A DNA stretch of 64,000 nt from Prinsepia uniflora (lineage: Eukaryota > Streptophyta > Magnoliopsida > Rosales > Rosaceae). Within the stretch, counting starts at the first letter, position 1; each line of letters begins with the position of its first letter. The stretch spans positions 13,550,235 through 13,614,234 of the forward strand of contig CM064868.1 of NCBI GenBank assembly GCA_032719365.1, read 5' to 3'. The translations under genes and the position numbers were made by a program. Under the pieces are notes generated by a model. The model saw nothing but the letters and a program-made list of their open reading frames with translations, was not told the origin of the DNA and searched no databases. This document shows, piece after piece, positions 23,069 through 35,616 of this stretch.

Positions 23069-24051
23069 CTGAGCGTTGAATAGATTTCTTTGTGAAGGCT
23101 TATGTAACTTATATTATAAATTTGATTTGAAGTGATTGAAGCAACAACCTGGTTGGTAGAATGGTAGGGACAAAATTGGGATTACAAATAAAGTGACTAA
23201 GGTTGGTAATGTTTCAAGACACAACTATCTAATCTTTTCTTTCTCTTGAAGCCTTGCCCTTTTGTTCCAAACTGCAATGGATATGCATCACGCCATTACA
23301 ATTGGAAATATGTTGTGTGATAAATTTTTCATGAATCGAATTTTTAATCTATCTTAACCATTATCTCGTTACTATTGATTGGTATTGCTGGTTTTGTGAT
23401 ATTGCTTACCATGGTGTGTAGGGCAGTGAGAGGTCTCGATTAAACAAATTTTCATAAAGAATAAAATTGATATTTACGGTATATAATCTTTTTTTCAAAT
23501 GGAAATGAAATAACTATTTCAAGCAACCAACTTTACATGTTTTGTAACTTACATTTCAAATATTAAATTGAAGCAATTCCTAACCTCAATTATTTCAATA
23601 GACAAATTTTTTCTAGAGATAACTTTCAATTTTTTGTATATACAATTTGTAAACCTTAACCTTATACTTAAACAATTAAATTGAAACAATTTGACAATTT
23701 ATATTTCCAAGAGACAATTGGGTGAATGATCTCACCCTAAAAGATAAATTTGATTTAAAAAAAAATAAAATCACCTCAAGTAAAACCGTATGGTGGTGAG
23801 CAAATTTGTATTAAATCCCAATATTTATAAAAGATATAGAAGTAGAAAAAGAAAATCCTAAAAATCAGTATCAACTATCAAAGAATTGAATTGACTTGAA
23901 GAAAACGTGACAAGGCACCAGTCACCAGTCACCACCACTTACCTTGTCCAAAACTATTAGGAAGGAACAGATAAAAAAAAAAAAAACATTAGGAAGGAAA
24001 AAAAAAAAAATGTATTCAGGACTCGCCAGGAACGATGGAACGCCAAAGAAA
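23069..24051. other. Intergenic region before coatomer alpha
   Basis: 3' UTR of histidinol dehydrogenase followed by AT-rich sequence. Two poly-A runs near 23967 and 24000 flank a repeated TTAGGAAGGAA, a small duplication. No gene recognised. Confidence 0.4.
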
Positions 24052-24059
24052 TATATAAG
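24052..24059 (+). promoter_or_regulatory. TATA-like box of the coatomer alpha gene
   Basis: TATATAAG about 430 bp before the start codon, followed by a CT-rich (CTCTCTCTCTCT) leader. A 5' UTR intron is likely between GTACAT at 24329 and TTTCAG at 24452. Position and sequence fit a plant core promoter. Confidence 0.45.
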
Positions 24060-24480
24060 CTTTTTGCTTGAAAACTTCAAACAGATCTGCAAGGTCACTG
24101 ACTGCTGGTAGTGACCCGCCCTCTCTCTCTCTTTGAGCATTGCAATTTTGATGTTTGCATTTTGTTCCCAGATCTGAGTCCCTCTCTCAATTCCTGATTT
24201 TCTTTCATCGGCTGATTGGTTTCTGAGAAAAGAAGACAAGCTTTTCATCATTTGACGATTTTCTATACTAATTTGTGGTCCTCTTATCGCCGCTATAAGA
24301 ATCAACAGTCCGCAATTCCAGATCTGAGGTACATTTTCTCTCGCTCTCTTTTTACCTCTTTGTGAATTTGATAAGTTCGAGAGTTGATTTGTATTGATTG
24401 AATTGAGTTTCAACCAATTTAAAATGGCGTGGCTGTTTGATCTTGGTTTCAGATAGGGAGGGTTTCAATTGTGATTTGAG

Positions 24481-27400
24481 ATGCTGACGAAATTCGAGAC
24501 CAAGAGTAATCGGGTTAAGGGGCTGAGCTTTCACAACAAGAGGCCATGGATCTTGGCCAGTCTCCACAGCGGTGTGATCCAGCTCTGGGATTATCGAATG
24601 GGCTCTCTCATTGACCGTTTTGACGAGCACGATGGCCCTGTACGTGGTGTCCATTTCCACAACTCTCAGCCGCTTTTCGTCTCTGGGGGTATGGCATCAA
24701 AATTCAACTTTTTCATTTCTATTTGTTCCGTGTGAATATCTGAATTCAGGCGTTTGATGAATTTTTTTTTTCACGGTGTGGGTAGGTTCCATATGAAATA
24801 CGAATAATGTAGGTGTTATTCTACGTCTGCGTTGCATTTTTTGTTCATCATCGTGTACATCACCGAATGCATTTTAATTAGCCTACTTGGTTCTTCTTGT
24901 TGCTCTGTTTTTTTTTTTTTTTTTTTTCCAATTCTTGATGCTCTGTCGTATTATTACGATCTAGAATATTCACCTATATATTCTTAACCTGGAATTCGGT
25001 ACCTGTTTTTCTGGATTCCATCAAGTTGAGAAGCATTTACTTGCTCGTAAGTTTTATTTTATCATGGTGGTGGCTGCTGATTCTGGAGAGAGCTCAGGAA
25101 GTAATTGATTGTTATATAAATGGCAGGGGATGATTACAAGATCAAGGTGTGGAATTACAAGCTGCATAGGTGTTTGTTTACTCTTCTTGGGCACCTTGAT
25201 TACATCCGCACTGTTCAATTCCATCATGAGTACCCTTGGATTGTCAGTGCCAGCGATGATCAGACAATTAGAATATGGAACTGGCAGTCCCGAACTTGCA
25301 TTTCTGTGCTGACGGGACACAACCATTATGTCATGTGTGCCTTATTCCATCCAAAGGAGGATCTTGTTGTCTCAGCATCCTTGGATCAAACAGTTCGTGT
25401 TTGGGATATTGGTGCCCTCAGGAAAAAGACGGTTGCCCCTGCAGATGACATCCTGCGCTTGAGTCAGATGAATGCGGACTTCTTTGGTGGTGTTGATGCA
25501 GTTGTGAAGTATGTTTTGGAAGGTCATGATCGGGGTGTTAATTGGGCATCATTCCATCCCACACTACCTCTAATTGTCTCTGGAGCAGACGATCGACAAG
25601 TGAAACTTTGGCGAATGAATGGTATGTCTTCTTGAGTTTTTTTTTTTGTTCTTCTGTTTCAGGTCTCCTGTACATTAAGCATCCTAATAAGTATGAACCA
25701 CCAAAGATTGGTTTTAACTAGGGAAAAAAAAATATATGCATTTGCTGCTTCTTTTCAATTACCACAGTTAGGTGAGAAATAAAATATGTTATTTAATTTC
25801 TCTTTTGTAAGAATTAAATTGTAACATCAATTTTTCCTGGAAAGAATTAAATCCAGTTTCCATGATGCCAAACACAACATATTTAAACTGAAACTTTTGT
25901 TTATAATTAACCTACTCAGGATCTGCCTTTCTGTTGCCACCATTATTGTCAGATGTTTTTGGGTATGCTGAAAAAGGAAATGGAACGAGTGTAATCGAAT
26001 TCTCAATTTGATTTGGTCCCTAGCTAGGGTACATCTTGCAGCATAGTAACCTCAAAAAAAATAGAATACATGTATTGTCTTCCCTTTTAATGGTAACCCT
26101 TGGGGGTAATTTATTCATGTTGTTAAAGAGAGGGTAATCTATTAGTTTGTTAGCTTTCAGGTTTTCCTTTAATTCAAATTTCCATTATTCTGTCAAATAC
26201 CAGTGACATTATGGTATTGTACATGCTTTGTGTTAATAAGATGAAACTAGTGGGCCCATTGGAAAGATGGAAATATTAGATTTGACTAGCAAATGGTCAC
26301 CTATTAATCTTTCTATTTTCAGATACGAAGGCTTGGGAAGTGGACACTCTAAGAGGGCACATGAACAATGTGTCATGTGTTTTATTCCATTCAAGACTGG
26401 ATATTATTGTGTCCAATTCCGAGGATAGAAATATCCGAGTCTGGGATGCCACAAAACGGACTGGTCTTCAGACATTTCGTAGAGAGCATGATAGGTTTTG
26501 GATTCTTGCTGCACATCCTGAAATGAACCTTTTGGCTGCTGGTCATGATAGTGGCATGATTGTCTTTAAATTGGAGAGAGAACGTCCTGCCTTTTCTGTT
26601 AGTGGTGATTCAATGTACTACATTAAAGATCGTTTTCTCCGCTTCTATGAATTCTCTACCCAAGGAGATACGCAGGTTATCCCTATTCGAAGACCTGGCT
26701 CTTCCAGCTTGAATCAAGTGGCCAAAATAATGTCTTATAGCCCTCTGGAAAATGCTGTTTTAATATGTTCAGATACGGAAGGGGGTTCTTATGAGCTATA
26801 CATTATACCTAAAGATAGCTTTGGTCGGGGTGATACTCTGCAGGAGGCAAAAAGAGGAGTTGGAGGGCCAGCAGTTTTTGTGTCTAGAAATAGGTTTGCA
26901 GTGCTTGAAAAGAGCAGCAACCATGTCATACTTAAAAACATTAGAAATGAGGTTGTCAAGAAGAGTGCCTTGCCTATTGTTGCTGATGCAATATTTTATG
27001 CTGGAAATTTACAGTTGCTCTGTAGGGCAGAGGATAGAGTTGTTATTTTTGACATGCAGCAGAGGCTTATTCTTGGGGAACTTCAAACTCCTTTTGTAAG
27101 GTATGTTGTTTGGTCAAATGACATGGAGAACGTTGCTTTGCTTGGCAAACATTCAATTGTCATAGCCAATAAAAAGCTTGTGCATCAGTGCACTCTCCAT
27201 GAGACAATTCGTGTAAAGAGTGGAGCTTGGGATGACAATGGCGTCTTCATATATACAACATTGAACCACATCAAATACTGCCTTCTCAACGGGGACAGTG
27301 GAATCATCAGAACCCTGGATGTCCCTGTATATATAACGAGAGTGTGTGGAAGTACCATACATTGCTTGGATCGTGATGGGAAGAACTGTGCCATTATTGT

Positions 27401-29261
27401 TGATGCAACAGAATATGTTTTTAAGCTATCCCTACTGAAGAAGAGGTATGACCAGGTTATGAGCATGATTAGGAGCTCTGACCTCTGTGGCCAGGCCCTG
27501 ATTGCATATCTTCAGCAGAAAGGTTTCCCTGAGGTTGCCCTTCATTTTGTGAAGGATGAGAGGACTCGTTTCAACTTGGCACTAGGGAGTGGAAACATCC
27601 AGATTGCTGTTGCATCTGCCAAGGAAATTGATGAAAAAGATCACTGGTATCGATTAGGAGTGGAGGCCCTTCGTCAAGGTAACGCAGGCATTGTAGAATA
27701 TGCATATCAGAGGACAAAGAATTTTGAAAGGCTTTCATTCCTATATCTTGTGACTGGAAACTCGGATAAATTGTCCAAAATGCTGAAAATTGCTGAAGTC
27801 AAGAATGATGTGATGGGTCAGTTCCACAATGCTTTATATTTGGGTGACATCAGGGAGCGCGTTAAGATCTTGGAGAATGCTGGTCATTTACCCCTTGCTT
27901 ATAGCACAGCTGCAATTCATGGCCTAAATGATATTGCTGAACGTTTGGCGGCTGAACTGGGAGATAATGTTCCTACTTTGCCCAAGGGGAAAACACCATC
28001 TCTTTTGATACCTCCAACCCCAGTCATCTGTGGTGGAGATTGGCCCTTGTTGAGGGTCATGAAAGGAATATTTGAGGGTAATGTGGGCAGGAATGCAGAG
28101 GAAGAGTATGAAGAGGCTACAGATGCTGATTGGGGAGAGGATTTGGATATGGTTGACCTGGAAAACATTCCAAATGGAGACATCGGTGCAGTGCTGAAGG
28201 ATGAGGAAGCACATGAGGAAAATGGGGAGGGAGGATGGGATCTTGAAGATCTTGAACTTCCACCTGAGCTCGATACGCCCAAAACTGCTGCCATTGCCCG
28301 CTCTTCTGTGTTTGTTGCCCCAACTCTCGGTATGCCTGTAAGTCAAATATGGACCCAGAAATCATCTCTTGCTGCTGAACATGCAGCAGCTGGGAATTTT
28401 GATATTGCAATGTGTTTGTTAAGCCGGCAGCTGGGGATAAAGAACTTCGCTCCCTTAAGGAAATTATTTCTCGACTTGCACATGGGCAGTCATTCATATC
28501 TACGTGCCTTGTTGTCAGCTCCGGTAATCTCTGTTGCTATTGAGAGGGGATGGAGTGAATCAGCTACTCCTAATGTTAGGGGCCCTCCAGCTCTCGTGTT
28601 TAAATTCTCAGATTTGGAAGAGAAGCTTAAGGCTGGTTACAAGGCCACAACTGCGGGAAAATTTACCGAGGCTTTGAAACTTCTCCTTGGTATTCTGCAT
28701 GCCATTCCTTTGATCGTAGTTGATTCAAGGAGAGAGGTTGATGAAGTAAAAGAATTAATTATCATTGTGAAGGAGTATGTTCTGGGTTTGAAGATGGAGC
28801 TTAAGAGGAGGGAAATGAAGGACGATCCAGTTCGCCAACAGGAGCTAGCAGCTTACTTCACCCACTGTAACCTTCAGACGCCTCATTTGAGACTTGCATT
28901 ACTGAATGCCATGACTGTTTGCTATAAGGCTGGTAATCTCAACACAGCAGGAAACTTTGCCCAGCGACTTTTGGAGACCAATCCCGCTGAAAACCAAGCA
29001 AGGACAGCAAGACAAGCCCTCCAGGCTGCGGAGAGGAACATGAACGATGCAACCCAGCTGAATTATGATTTCAGAAACCCATTTGTGGTTTGTGGGGCGA
29101 CATATATGCCTATTTACCGTGGACAGAAAGATGTTTTATGCCCTTACTGCAGTTCTCGTTTTGTTCCAGACCAGGAAGGGAAGTTGTGTGCTGTTTGCGA
29201 TCTTGCAGTGGTCGGATCAGATGCATCTGGATTGCTCTGTTCTCCAACCCAGATAAGATGA
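24481..29261 (+). CDS. COPA: Coatomer subunit alpha
   Basis: Large subunit of the COPI coat that forms vesicles for retrograde Golgi-to-ER transport and binds dilysine cargo tails through its WD40 propeller. Exons 24481-24688, 25127-25621 and 26323-29261, in phase, 1213 codons, close to the normal 1216. The start MLTKFETKSNRVKGLSFH is the conserved N terminus. WD40 repeats fill about residues 1-300 (VQLWDYRMG-type, IKVWNYK, IRIWNWQ, VRVWDIG, VKLWRMN, IRVWDA). Then come the coatomer WD-associated region, an acidic stretch near 590-640 (EEEYEEATDADWGEDLD), and the COPI C-terminal domain ending with paired Cys motifs (CPYCSSRF, CAVCD) and SPTQIR. No stop or frameshift seen; likely functional. 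Confidence 0.97.
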
Positions 29262-29786
29262 TCTCCTGCTGCTCAGTTAGGAGCAATTTTTTTTTCAACG
29301 GTCAATTACGTCAACCGGATATGTTAGTTTTCTTCTCTCCTTGAGCTGAGTTTCTATTTTAAAACAAAGGGATTTGGTTAGGTTGTGCTTCTTTTGTATT
29401 TCTATTAAATTCTATTGCAAGCTCTAGGCCATTCTTGTGACTTTTGAGAATAAACAGATTAAGATTGAGTTGAAAACTTAAATTGCTTTTGCCGAGATTT
29501 GTAACTTCTGAGCTGAAATGTCACACGTCGTAGACATCAATGCTTTCTCTTGTTAACTCTTTTTTCATTTTAATCCTGAGAAATGTCGAGCTGACATTGA
29601 TTTTGAATATCTTCTGTTTGAATTGTATTTCATTTTCTTACCTGAATCTTCACTCATTCTTGTTATTACAGTTCGTTTTCGACAAAGTCGATGAATTATC
29701 ATCGGCCATCACCTTGTTCCATTAACATTTCGAGTCTCATGCTTTCATACCCGCTAGCTGCATCAGTAATTGTAACATTAGAAACA
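29262..29786. other. 3' UTR of coatomer alpha and convergent spacer
   Basis: AT-rich sequence between the coatomer stop and the end of the converging kinase pseudogene. No separate gene seen. Confidence 0.5.
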
Positions 29787-31600
29787 TCAATAATCTCTTA
29801 CATAACCTATTGAAGAAGGCGACTCCCCAAGCAAGTATTCTGTGTCGTCCGGGATCAAATCGGCCTTTCACTATGGATGCTTTGCCATAATCCTCATCCC
29901 CTCTAGCTCCCTCGCTACTTCTTTCATGTTAGGTTTTTCTTCCCTCTCCACCCTTAAACATCTGCTCGCAAGATTAGCCACTTCTCTTTGTGTCTCAATT
30001 TTTCCCTCGTTGGCTATATCATCATCGAGAATCCGGTTCAGGTTACCCTCTTCCACTGAACCATCAAAGAAGCTTTCCAGGTTTCTCTCGGCATCACGGC
30101 TGGCAAAAGAAAGTGCCACTTTGCTTGTTAGCAACTCCACAGGAACAACTCCAAAGCTGTAGACATTGCTCTCCTCTGTTTGTTGGTTGGAGTGGAAATA
30201 TTCAGGATCTAAGTACCCTAGTTAGTGTCCCTTGCACCAGAGTTATTATCTGAGCATGATCCGGAGGAACCAGACGTGAAGCTCCAAAGTCTGACACCTT
30301 AGCGATGTAATTGTCATCCAAGAGTATGCTCGTCATTTTCACATCCCGATGTATGATCGGCACTGAAACGGAGTGGAAGTATGCTAAAGCTCCGGCAGTT
30401 TCTGCTATCTTCAACCGTAGCTGCCAAGAAAGAGACGATTCTTTGCTTTTTGTGTCATGGACGTGCTCAAAGAGAGTGCCTTTGGTGATGAACTCGTAAA
30501 CCGGTAAAGGCACCGAGGTCTCCAAACAGCAACCCAACAGCTTCACCACATTTCTATGATTGACTTGAGAAAGAACGACCACTTCATTGATTAACTGCTC
30601 ACTCTGGGTTAAAGCTCCGAGTCTGGACCCTTTTTATAGCTACCACTTTGCCATCTGGTAATATTCCTTTGTAAACTGTTCTATAGCCTCCTTCACCAAG
30701 ATTTACTCTCATGGTAATTGTTCCTCGCCTTCTTGAGTGCCTCTGCAGTGAAGATCTTCGTTGTCTCCACGGGCCTTCCGAGGCTAGCAAGCTGCTGCTG
30801 CAACAGCAAGCCTCCATTTTCTTTGAAGCACTTCTGTTTGAGCTTGATGCACTTGTTCTTCTTCATTCCCAAGTAGGTCCATGAACCTCCCACCACCAAA
30901 ACCAAGAAGGCTACTGTCACAGCTGCAAATCACACCCAAATTCTTTATCAAAATTTGATTTCGTATAATCAAAATCCATAAAACTTGGATGCTATTGATC
31001 ATTCTACTGAATGCACTTACCCAACGAAATTATAGCAACCGATTGTGTTTGCTGCGACCAGTCCCAGCTTTTGTTCCATCGCCTTTGAGCCCTTTTGGAC
31101 ACACACAAGAATAATCTCCAGGTAAATTCACACAAGCTCCTTCACTGAAATTGTTCGAAATCTCGCACTCATCAATGTCTGAAAAACCAAAAAACACAGA
31201 TGATGGCCCCTTCTTAGCGAACAGTTATAAACTAGCTATATCTGAAAGAACATAATTTGTAGTTTTGTTACCATGGCAACCATCCCCGAGTTAAGGATTT
31301 CCTTCGTGTCCCGCAAGCACTGACAGAAGTAACCGGAGAGATTGATGGGGTCCACACATTGGCTATTTGCCTTGCAAGCATAATCCTCACTCATCTAAGC
31401 TGTATCACATTGTTCATCCTCCAATAGCCCAATTCAGAACCATCGGAAGCCGGATCGTGTTCTTGAGTTCTTGAAAGCTTTTACTCGAAAATGTGAACTG
31501 CCCTTCTTCCACAATGAAGGAGTAGCTGCAGGGATTGAGTCCCATATGAATGTATGATTGTAGAAGCTACTCATCGTCACCATGCGCAACAAAGTAATAC
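29787..31600 (-). pseudogene. Wall-associated-kinase-like receptor kinase, pseudogene
   Basis: Read on the minus strand. A broken galacturonan-binding/WAK-associated segment (GLNPCSYSFIVEEGQFTFSSKSFQELKN, VLNWAIGG) is followed by stops. Next come an EGF-Ca domain (DIDECEISNNFSEGACVNLPGDYSCVCPKGLKGDG), a transmembrane stretch (VAFLVLVVGGSWTYL), the juxtamembrane ENGGLLLQQQLASLGRPVETTKIFTAEAL, and a kinase with its ATP-site Lys (VVAIKR), HRDVK loop and DFG (VSDFGASRLVP). Lesions include frameshifts near 30600 and 30710, an extra 4 bases (TAGTTAGT, 30219-30226) just before the GYLDPEY block, and a stop after MAKHP. The ectodomain is incomplete. Family call is firm; loss of function is inferred from several breaks. 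Confidence 0.88.
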
Positions 31601-32044
31601 TGGTTTAAACTTTGAAGTACCTACAGTACATCAGGAGTAGCAAGTCAGTCAATTGTTTGTGGCAGTCTCTAGCTTTTCTGTAGTAAAGACTGATATGAGG
31701 TGGCTCCTAAATGGGTTTGGGGACTATATTGTTGCCCACTCTTCCTCTATTAATTTGTTTGTTACAAGATCTGCCAGTATTCGCCAGGGTATTATTTCAC
31801 AGAAAATCCGAGTCCTACAGGTCATGGACTACTAGCTGGTCCACGCGAGTAAAGAATGCCAGTGATACATGTTTTCATGTACCGTCGAAGCTATGACCAT
31901 ATTTCCATGCCCCCCTCTTATCCTCTGACACTAGAAACCAAAATATTTTACAATTTTTAGGACACTCACGACTAAGAATTCAAAAACCTTGGGAGTATGC
32001 TAGCAACATTGATATTTTTTTAAACTTATATCAGTTAACGTATT
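31601..32044. other. Spacer between the kinase pseudogene and the first large LTR-like element
   Basis: Contains only short ORFs with no recognisable family; possibly further decayed kinase ectodomain. Confidence 0.3.
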
Positions 32045-32049
32045 TAATG

Positions 32050-35000
32050 TGTAACAACCCGTCCCGAGAATCGGGATTACTAGAGTGATTAAGGTGTGAT
32101 TAGTGAGGGTAATCAAGGGTTAGGTGGTCCCGAGGGGTCCGGGAACCTAGAATGACGATTTTGCCTCTGGGTCGGGCAGAAATGTTGACTTTTATTTCGG
32201 GTGGTCAATTGGGGATTGACCAGTGACCAAGACGTAGTTTAGGACGTCACGAATCCTTAGGCAGGTGGCACGCCCGATTCCGACATCCGAGGAGGAAGTT
32301 GTGATGTTCGGAAGGTTGAGGGCTTAACCGTAATTTGGGTAAATTAGGGGGAATAGTTGACTTTTTCTACGGACGAGTTTTGGTACGTTGACCTAGGATG
32401 GTTAGATAGATCTCGTCGTCCTGAGTTCGATGACAGGCGGCACGTATGCATCGGACTTACGATGAGTGAGATACGGGTCTAGAACGTTAGTGGCGAAACC
32501 GTAAAATGAGTTAAAAAGAAGGGTAAATTGGTCTTTCTGCACATTGGGATTTGTGTAGAAAGAAAGAAATGGACGGTTGAGATTGGGCCATGTGGGAGTG
32601 CTTGGACGGGGGATGGTGACACATGGCAGGTGTGTAGAGGATTCTGGTGGAATCCTGTACGTGCGCGGTCCTAATTAATTGGGGTGCACCTGTGTGTGCC
32701 CGTGTGTTTGTTCTTCGACACAGACAGAAACAGAGAGTGAGGCATTGGGAGAGAGTGATCGATTCTGTACAAGGGGGAGTGAGGAGTGGTTTGTGAGAGT
32801 GACAGAGAGGAGTGTATGAGCTGGTGGTCGTGAATTGGTGGAGGAATCGTGCACGGCGGCACGGTGGAGGTGCGGCAAAATTCTGGGGAAGCAGGGAGGC
32901 CGTGAGACTGTGGTGGTGGCTACGCCGTGAGGTGGCTCAATCCAAGGTAGGGGGAGCTGTAGGAGGTTGCAGGGGACCCAATGAACACCGTGGCACGCGG
33001 CGGTGCGCACGGCGGAGCTGCAATCGAAAGGTGAGGTTTCCTGCTCTGTTTTCCCGTGAAATTTCAGTTCGAAAGTCGTGAGTCTAGGCTTAGTGTCGAT
33101 GGGATTGAAGGTCAGGGTTATGTTCAGGGAGGTCCTAGGTGTCGACTGGGATGGTCGCCGTGACGGGGGGTGTTCACGGCGGAGCTCGGTTGAAGTGGAG
33201 TCTCTGTTCCTCTGTATAGCCGTAAACTTCAAACGGTGAGTCGACGAGTTTGGAGGTGAGTCGAAGGTAATGGAGGTGTGGTCTAGGTTCAGTGAAGTCC
33301 TAGGATGAGTTTGGTGTAGCCACCGTGAAAGGAGGTGAGCGGGGTGGCTGGATCGTGAAACAGAGGGAAAAGTGGCCGTCTGGTTCGAGCTTGAATCGAC
33401 GATGACGGGACGGTGTCGAGGTGAACGAAGTTGGGGAATGGATTCGTGGTGTCTGGACGAAGCTGCTGGTGAAAGAAGGGACTGAAATGGTGGCCGGACG
33501 GTGGAGAATGCTTCTCGCCGGTCCAAGCCACGGCGGCCGGTTCAGCACAGTACGGGAGGTTGACGATGGTACTGTAGCTGGCGCGTGAGGGCCACGCGCA
33601 GCCACTTTGGGCGGCGCGTGGGGGCGCGTGCGGCGGCGTATGGAGAAGCGGTCAACAGGACTTTTGGTCTAGGAGTTGTGGTGAGTTCAATGGAGTTGGT
33701 TTCGAGTCAATCGGAAGTCGTTTGAGTGTAGTTCCGCGAGGGTGAATGTTTAGGGTCCCAGGTTTTAAGTCTTTGGTTCGGGGAATTTTAAGGAAATTAG
33801 GTAGTTGTGTCGTAGACGTATTAGTGATATAATTTGACGGTGTTTGACAGGATCGGGATTTCCCGAGGAAGCCGAGGAACGGGCTGGACATTCGGGACGC
33901 GAGTAGGGCTCAGTACTGTGAGTGGACCCTTTCCTTAAACTCGATCATGCATAACTGTTTTTATATACGTTTTTGATGGTTTTACTTAAGACACTATGTT
34001 TATTGCATATGTTATGATGGTTTTACGTGATTGTACGTGATTGAGATGTTTGCACGTTTTTCGAGACGTTTTCGGGATTTTGCATGTTTTTCAAGAAAAT
34101 GCTGGTTTTCGGATTTTGATGCCACATTTGGGGATTTCCACCTATAAAGGTTTTCGGATAATGATAAATGGGTTATGAAATATGATTTGTGATTACATGT
34201 GGTTTCGATATGAAAATGGATATTTTTCCGGATTTGGGTTCGGAATGACGGTTCTGAACGCCAGAAGGGCTTCGGACCAGTGATTTCGGATTCGGGTTTG
34301 GATGAGGATTTGGAAAATGGTTTTAAAATAGTTTTGGGATTGGATTTGCTGGATCTGGTTATTGGGTTTAAAGACCCGGATATATGTGACGGGGGACCGG
34401 CCGGATTGGGTTTAAAGACCCGGATTGAGTTTAAAGACTCGGGAGTTTAAAGACTCGGATATATTGATTTCCCCCGTAGGCCTTGAGTTTAAAGACTCGG
34501 GAGTTTAAAGACTCGGATATGATTAAGGCCTGGATTGAGTTTAAAGACTCGGGAGTTTAAAGACTCGGATAGGTCCAGCAGGTTCGATCGGGAAATGAGG
34601 ATTTGATACGGTTTCTGATACTCATGCTATGGTTTCTTATGATATTTTATAGTGTTTCTGTTTCTTATGATGTTTTATAACGATTATTTTATAACTGTGT
34701 TCATAACTGTTGGTTATGCACGTGGTTTCAAAACGGAGGGTTAAACTCGGTTTTCTTATAAAATGGTTTTTGAACTTTTTGTACTTTCTGGTCCACTCAC
34801 ACTTTTGTTTTAAATTGCCCTCCAGGTTGTGGAGCTAGCGCGGGGTCTTGACGTCGAGGCAGTGTCCGAGGCATAGAAGTGACGTGAGGGATCCTAGAAG
34901 AGTTTAAAGGCTTCTGTGTGCGTGTACTTTATCAGTTTTTATTTTCCTTGTAATTTAGTGCTATGCTCTGTAAACGATAAGGTTGGGATATTTTGTTTAA

Positions 35001-35114
35001 TTACTCCTGCGTCTGACTGAGTTGCGTGAGTGTTACTTGGGTGTTGTGTCGGGGAGTCAGACGGGAGCGGGATTTACCTCGGGTTTCGGGGTGAAACCGG
35101 GGTGGGTCCTGACA
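32050..35114 (+). mobile_element. Large non-coding LTR-like element, copy 1 (complete)
   Basis: 3065 bp from TGTAACAACCCGTCCC to GGTGGGTCCTGACA with a perfect TSD, TAATG, at 32045-32049 and 35115-35119. It has the form of a solo LTR, with no second LTR, primer site or pol. Internal landmarks: palindrome CCCGAGAATCGGG at the 5' end, GC-rich GCGCGTG/CACGCGC block near 33578-33640, GTGAGTGGAC at 33918, a 17-bp minisatellite at 34364-34570, GTCCACTCAC at 34791, CCCTCCAGG, GACGGGAGCGGG, and a hairpin at 35082-35098. ORFs of up to 283 codons on either strand are Ser/Pro/Arg-rich artefacts of composition. Confidence 0.9.
34364..34570 (+). repeat. 17-bp minisatellite in copy 1
   Basis: Repeats of GAGTTTAAAGACTCGG(G/A) and the variant GGGTTTAAAGACCCGG, irregularly interrupted. 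Each unit is itself a near-palindrome around TTTAAA (GAGTTTAAAGACTC). The same array lies in copy 2 (about 40335-40530) and, inverted, in copy 5 (about 51500-51725), so it belongs to the family. Confidence 0.9.
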
Positions 35115-35450
35115 TAATGCGCTTCTTTACTAGGTTTTATGTTACGTTTTCTTGTGAAATTGGTTCTTTTATAGATTTTTTTTTATAGATAATTAATTCT
35201 AATGATGGCTTTAGAGTTAATTTGATCATATGGAAGCTAAAAGAAATGCTGAAGCTGAAAATTTCTGTGTAGAATAGTCACGCTCTTTTTGCCACCATAA
35301 TTTACTCGGGATGAACTGGGTGGTGTGCCTTATATGCTTGGAAAGCTATGGAAGTCTAGTCTTTCCAGAATTTCAGGGTTCGCGATTCCGACTTTTCTAG
35401 AAGATGTTATTGCAGTTTTTGTACCCGAGGTTTAGCCAGAAATTTCTGCG
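35115..35450. other. Repeat-like flank of the nested Copia element
   Basis: Sequence up to the Copia left TSD CTGCG (35446-35450); it resumes after the right TSD at 61696. Joined, the flanks form a continuous non-coding tract that looks like part of another repeat, but I cannot name it. Confidence 0.4.
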
Positions 35451-35616
35451 TGTTATGAAATATGTTTAAAACTTTCATTCATCAGTTAACCTAATCTTTA
35501 AATAGAAATAGGATTGAGTTTAGTACATTGAATAATGACCTATCTACCCTTTCACTAATGACTAAATACATTTCATACTCTTACATGGATAGCCACAACC
35601 TATACTATTTACAACA
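35451..35616 (-). repeat. 3' LTR of the host Copia element
   Basis: In element orientation it starts TGTTGTAAATAGTATAG and ends ATTTCATAACA. Its partner at 49933 is about 92% similar by eye. Short LTRs of this size occur in several plant Copia lineages. Confidence 0.9.

Noticed and set aside
27917..28497. Minus-strand ORFs of 125-140 codons
   Set aside because: Shadows of the coatomer alpha coding exon.
32675..33526. 283-codon minus-strand ORF, Ser/Pro/Arg-rich
   Set aside because: Lies antisense within copy 1 of the large LTR-like element in GC-rich sequence; no domain, and sister copies do not keep the frame.
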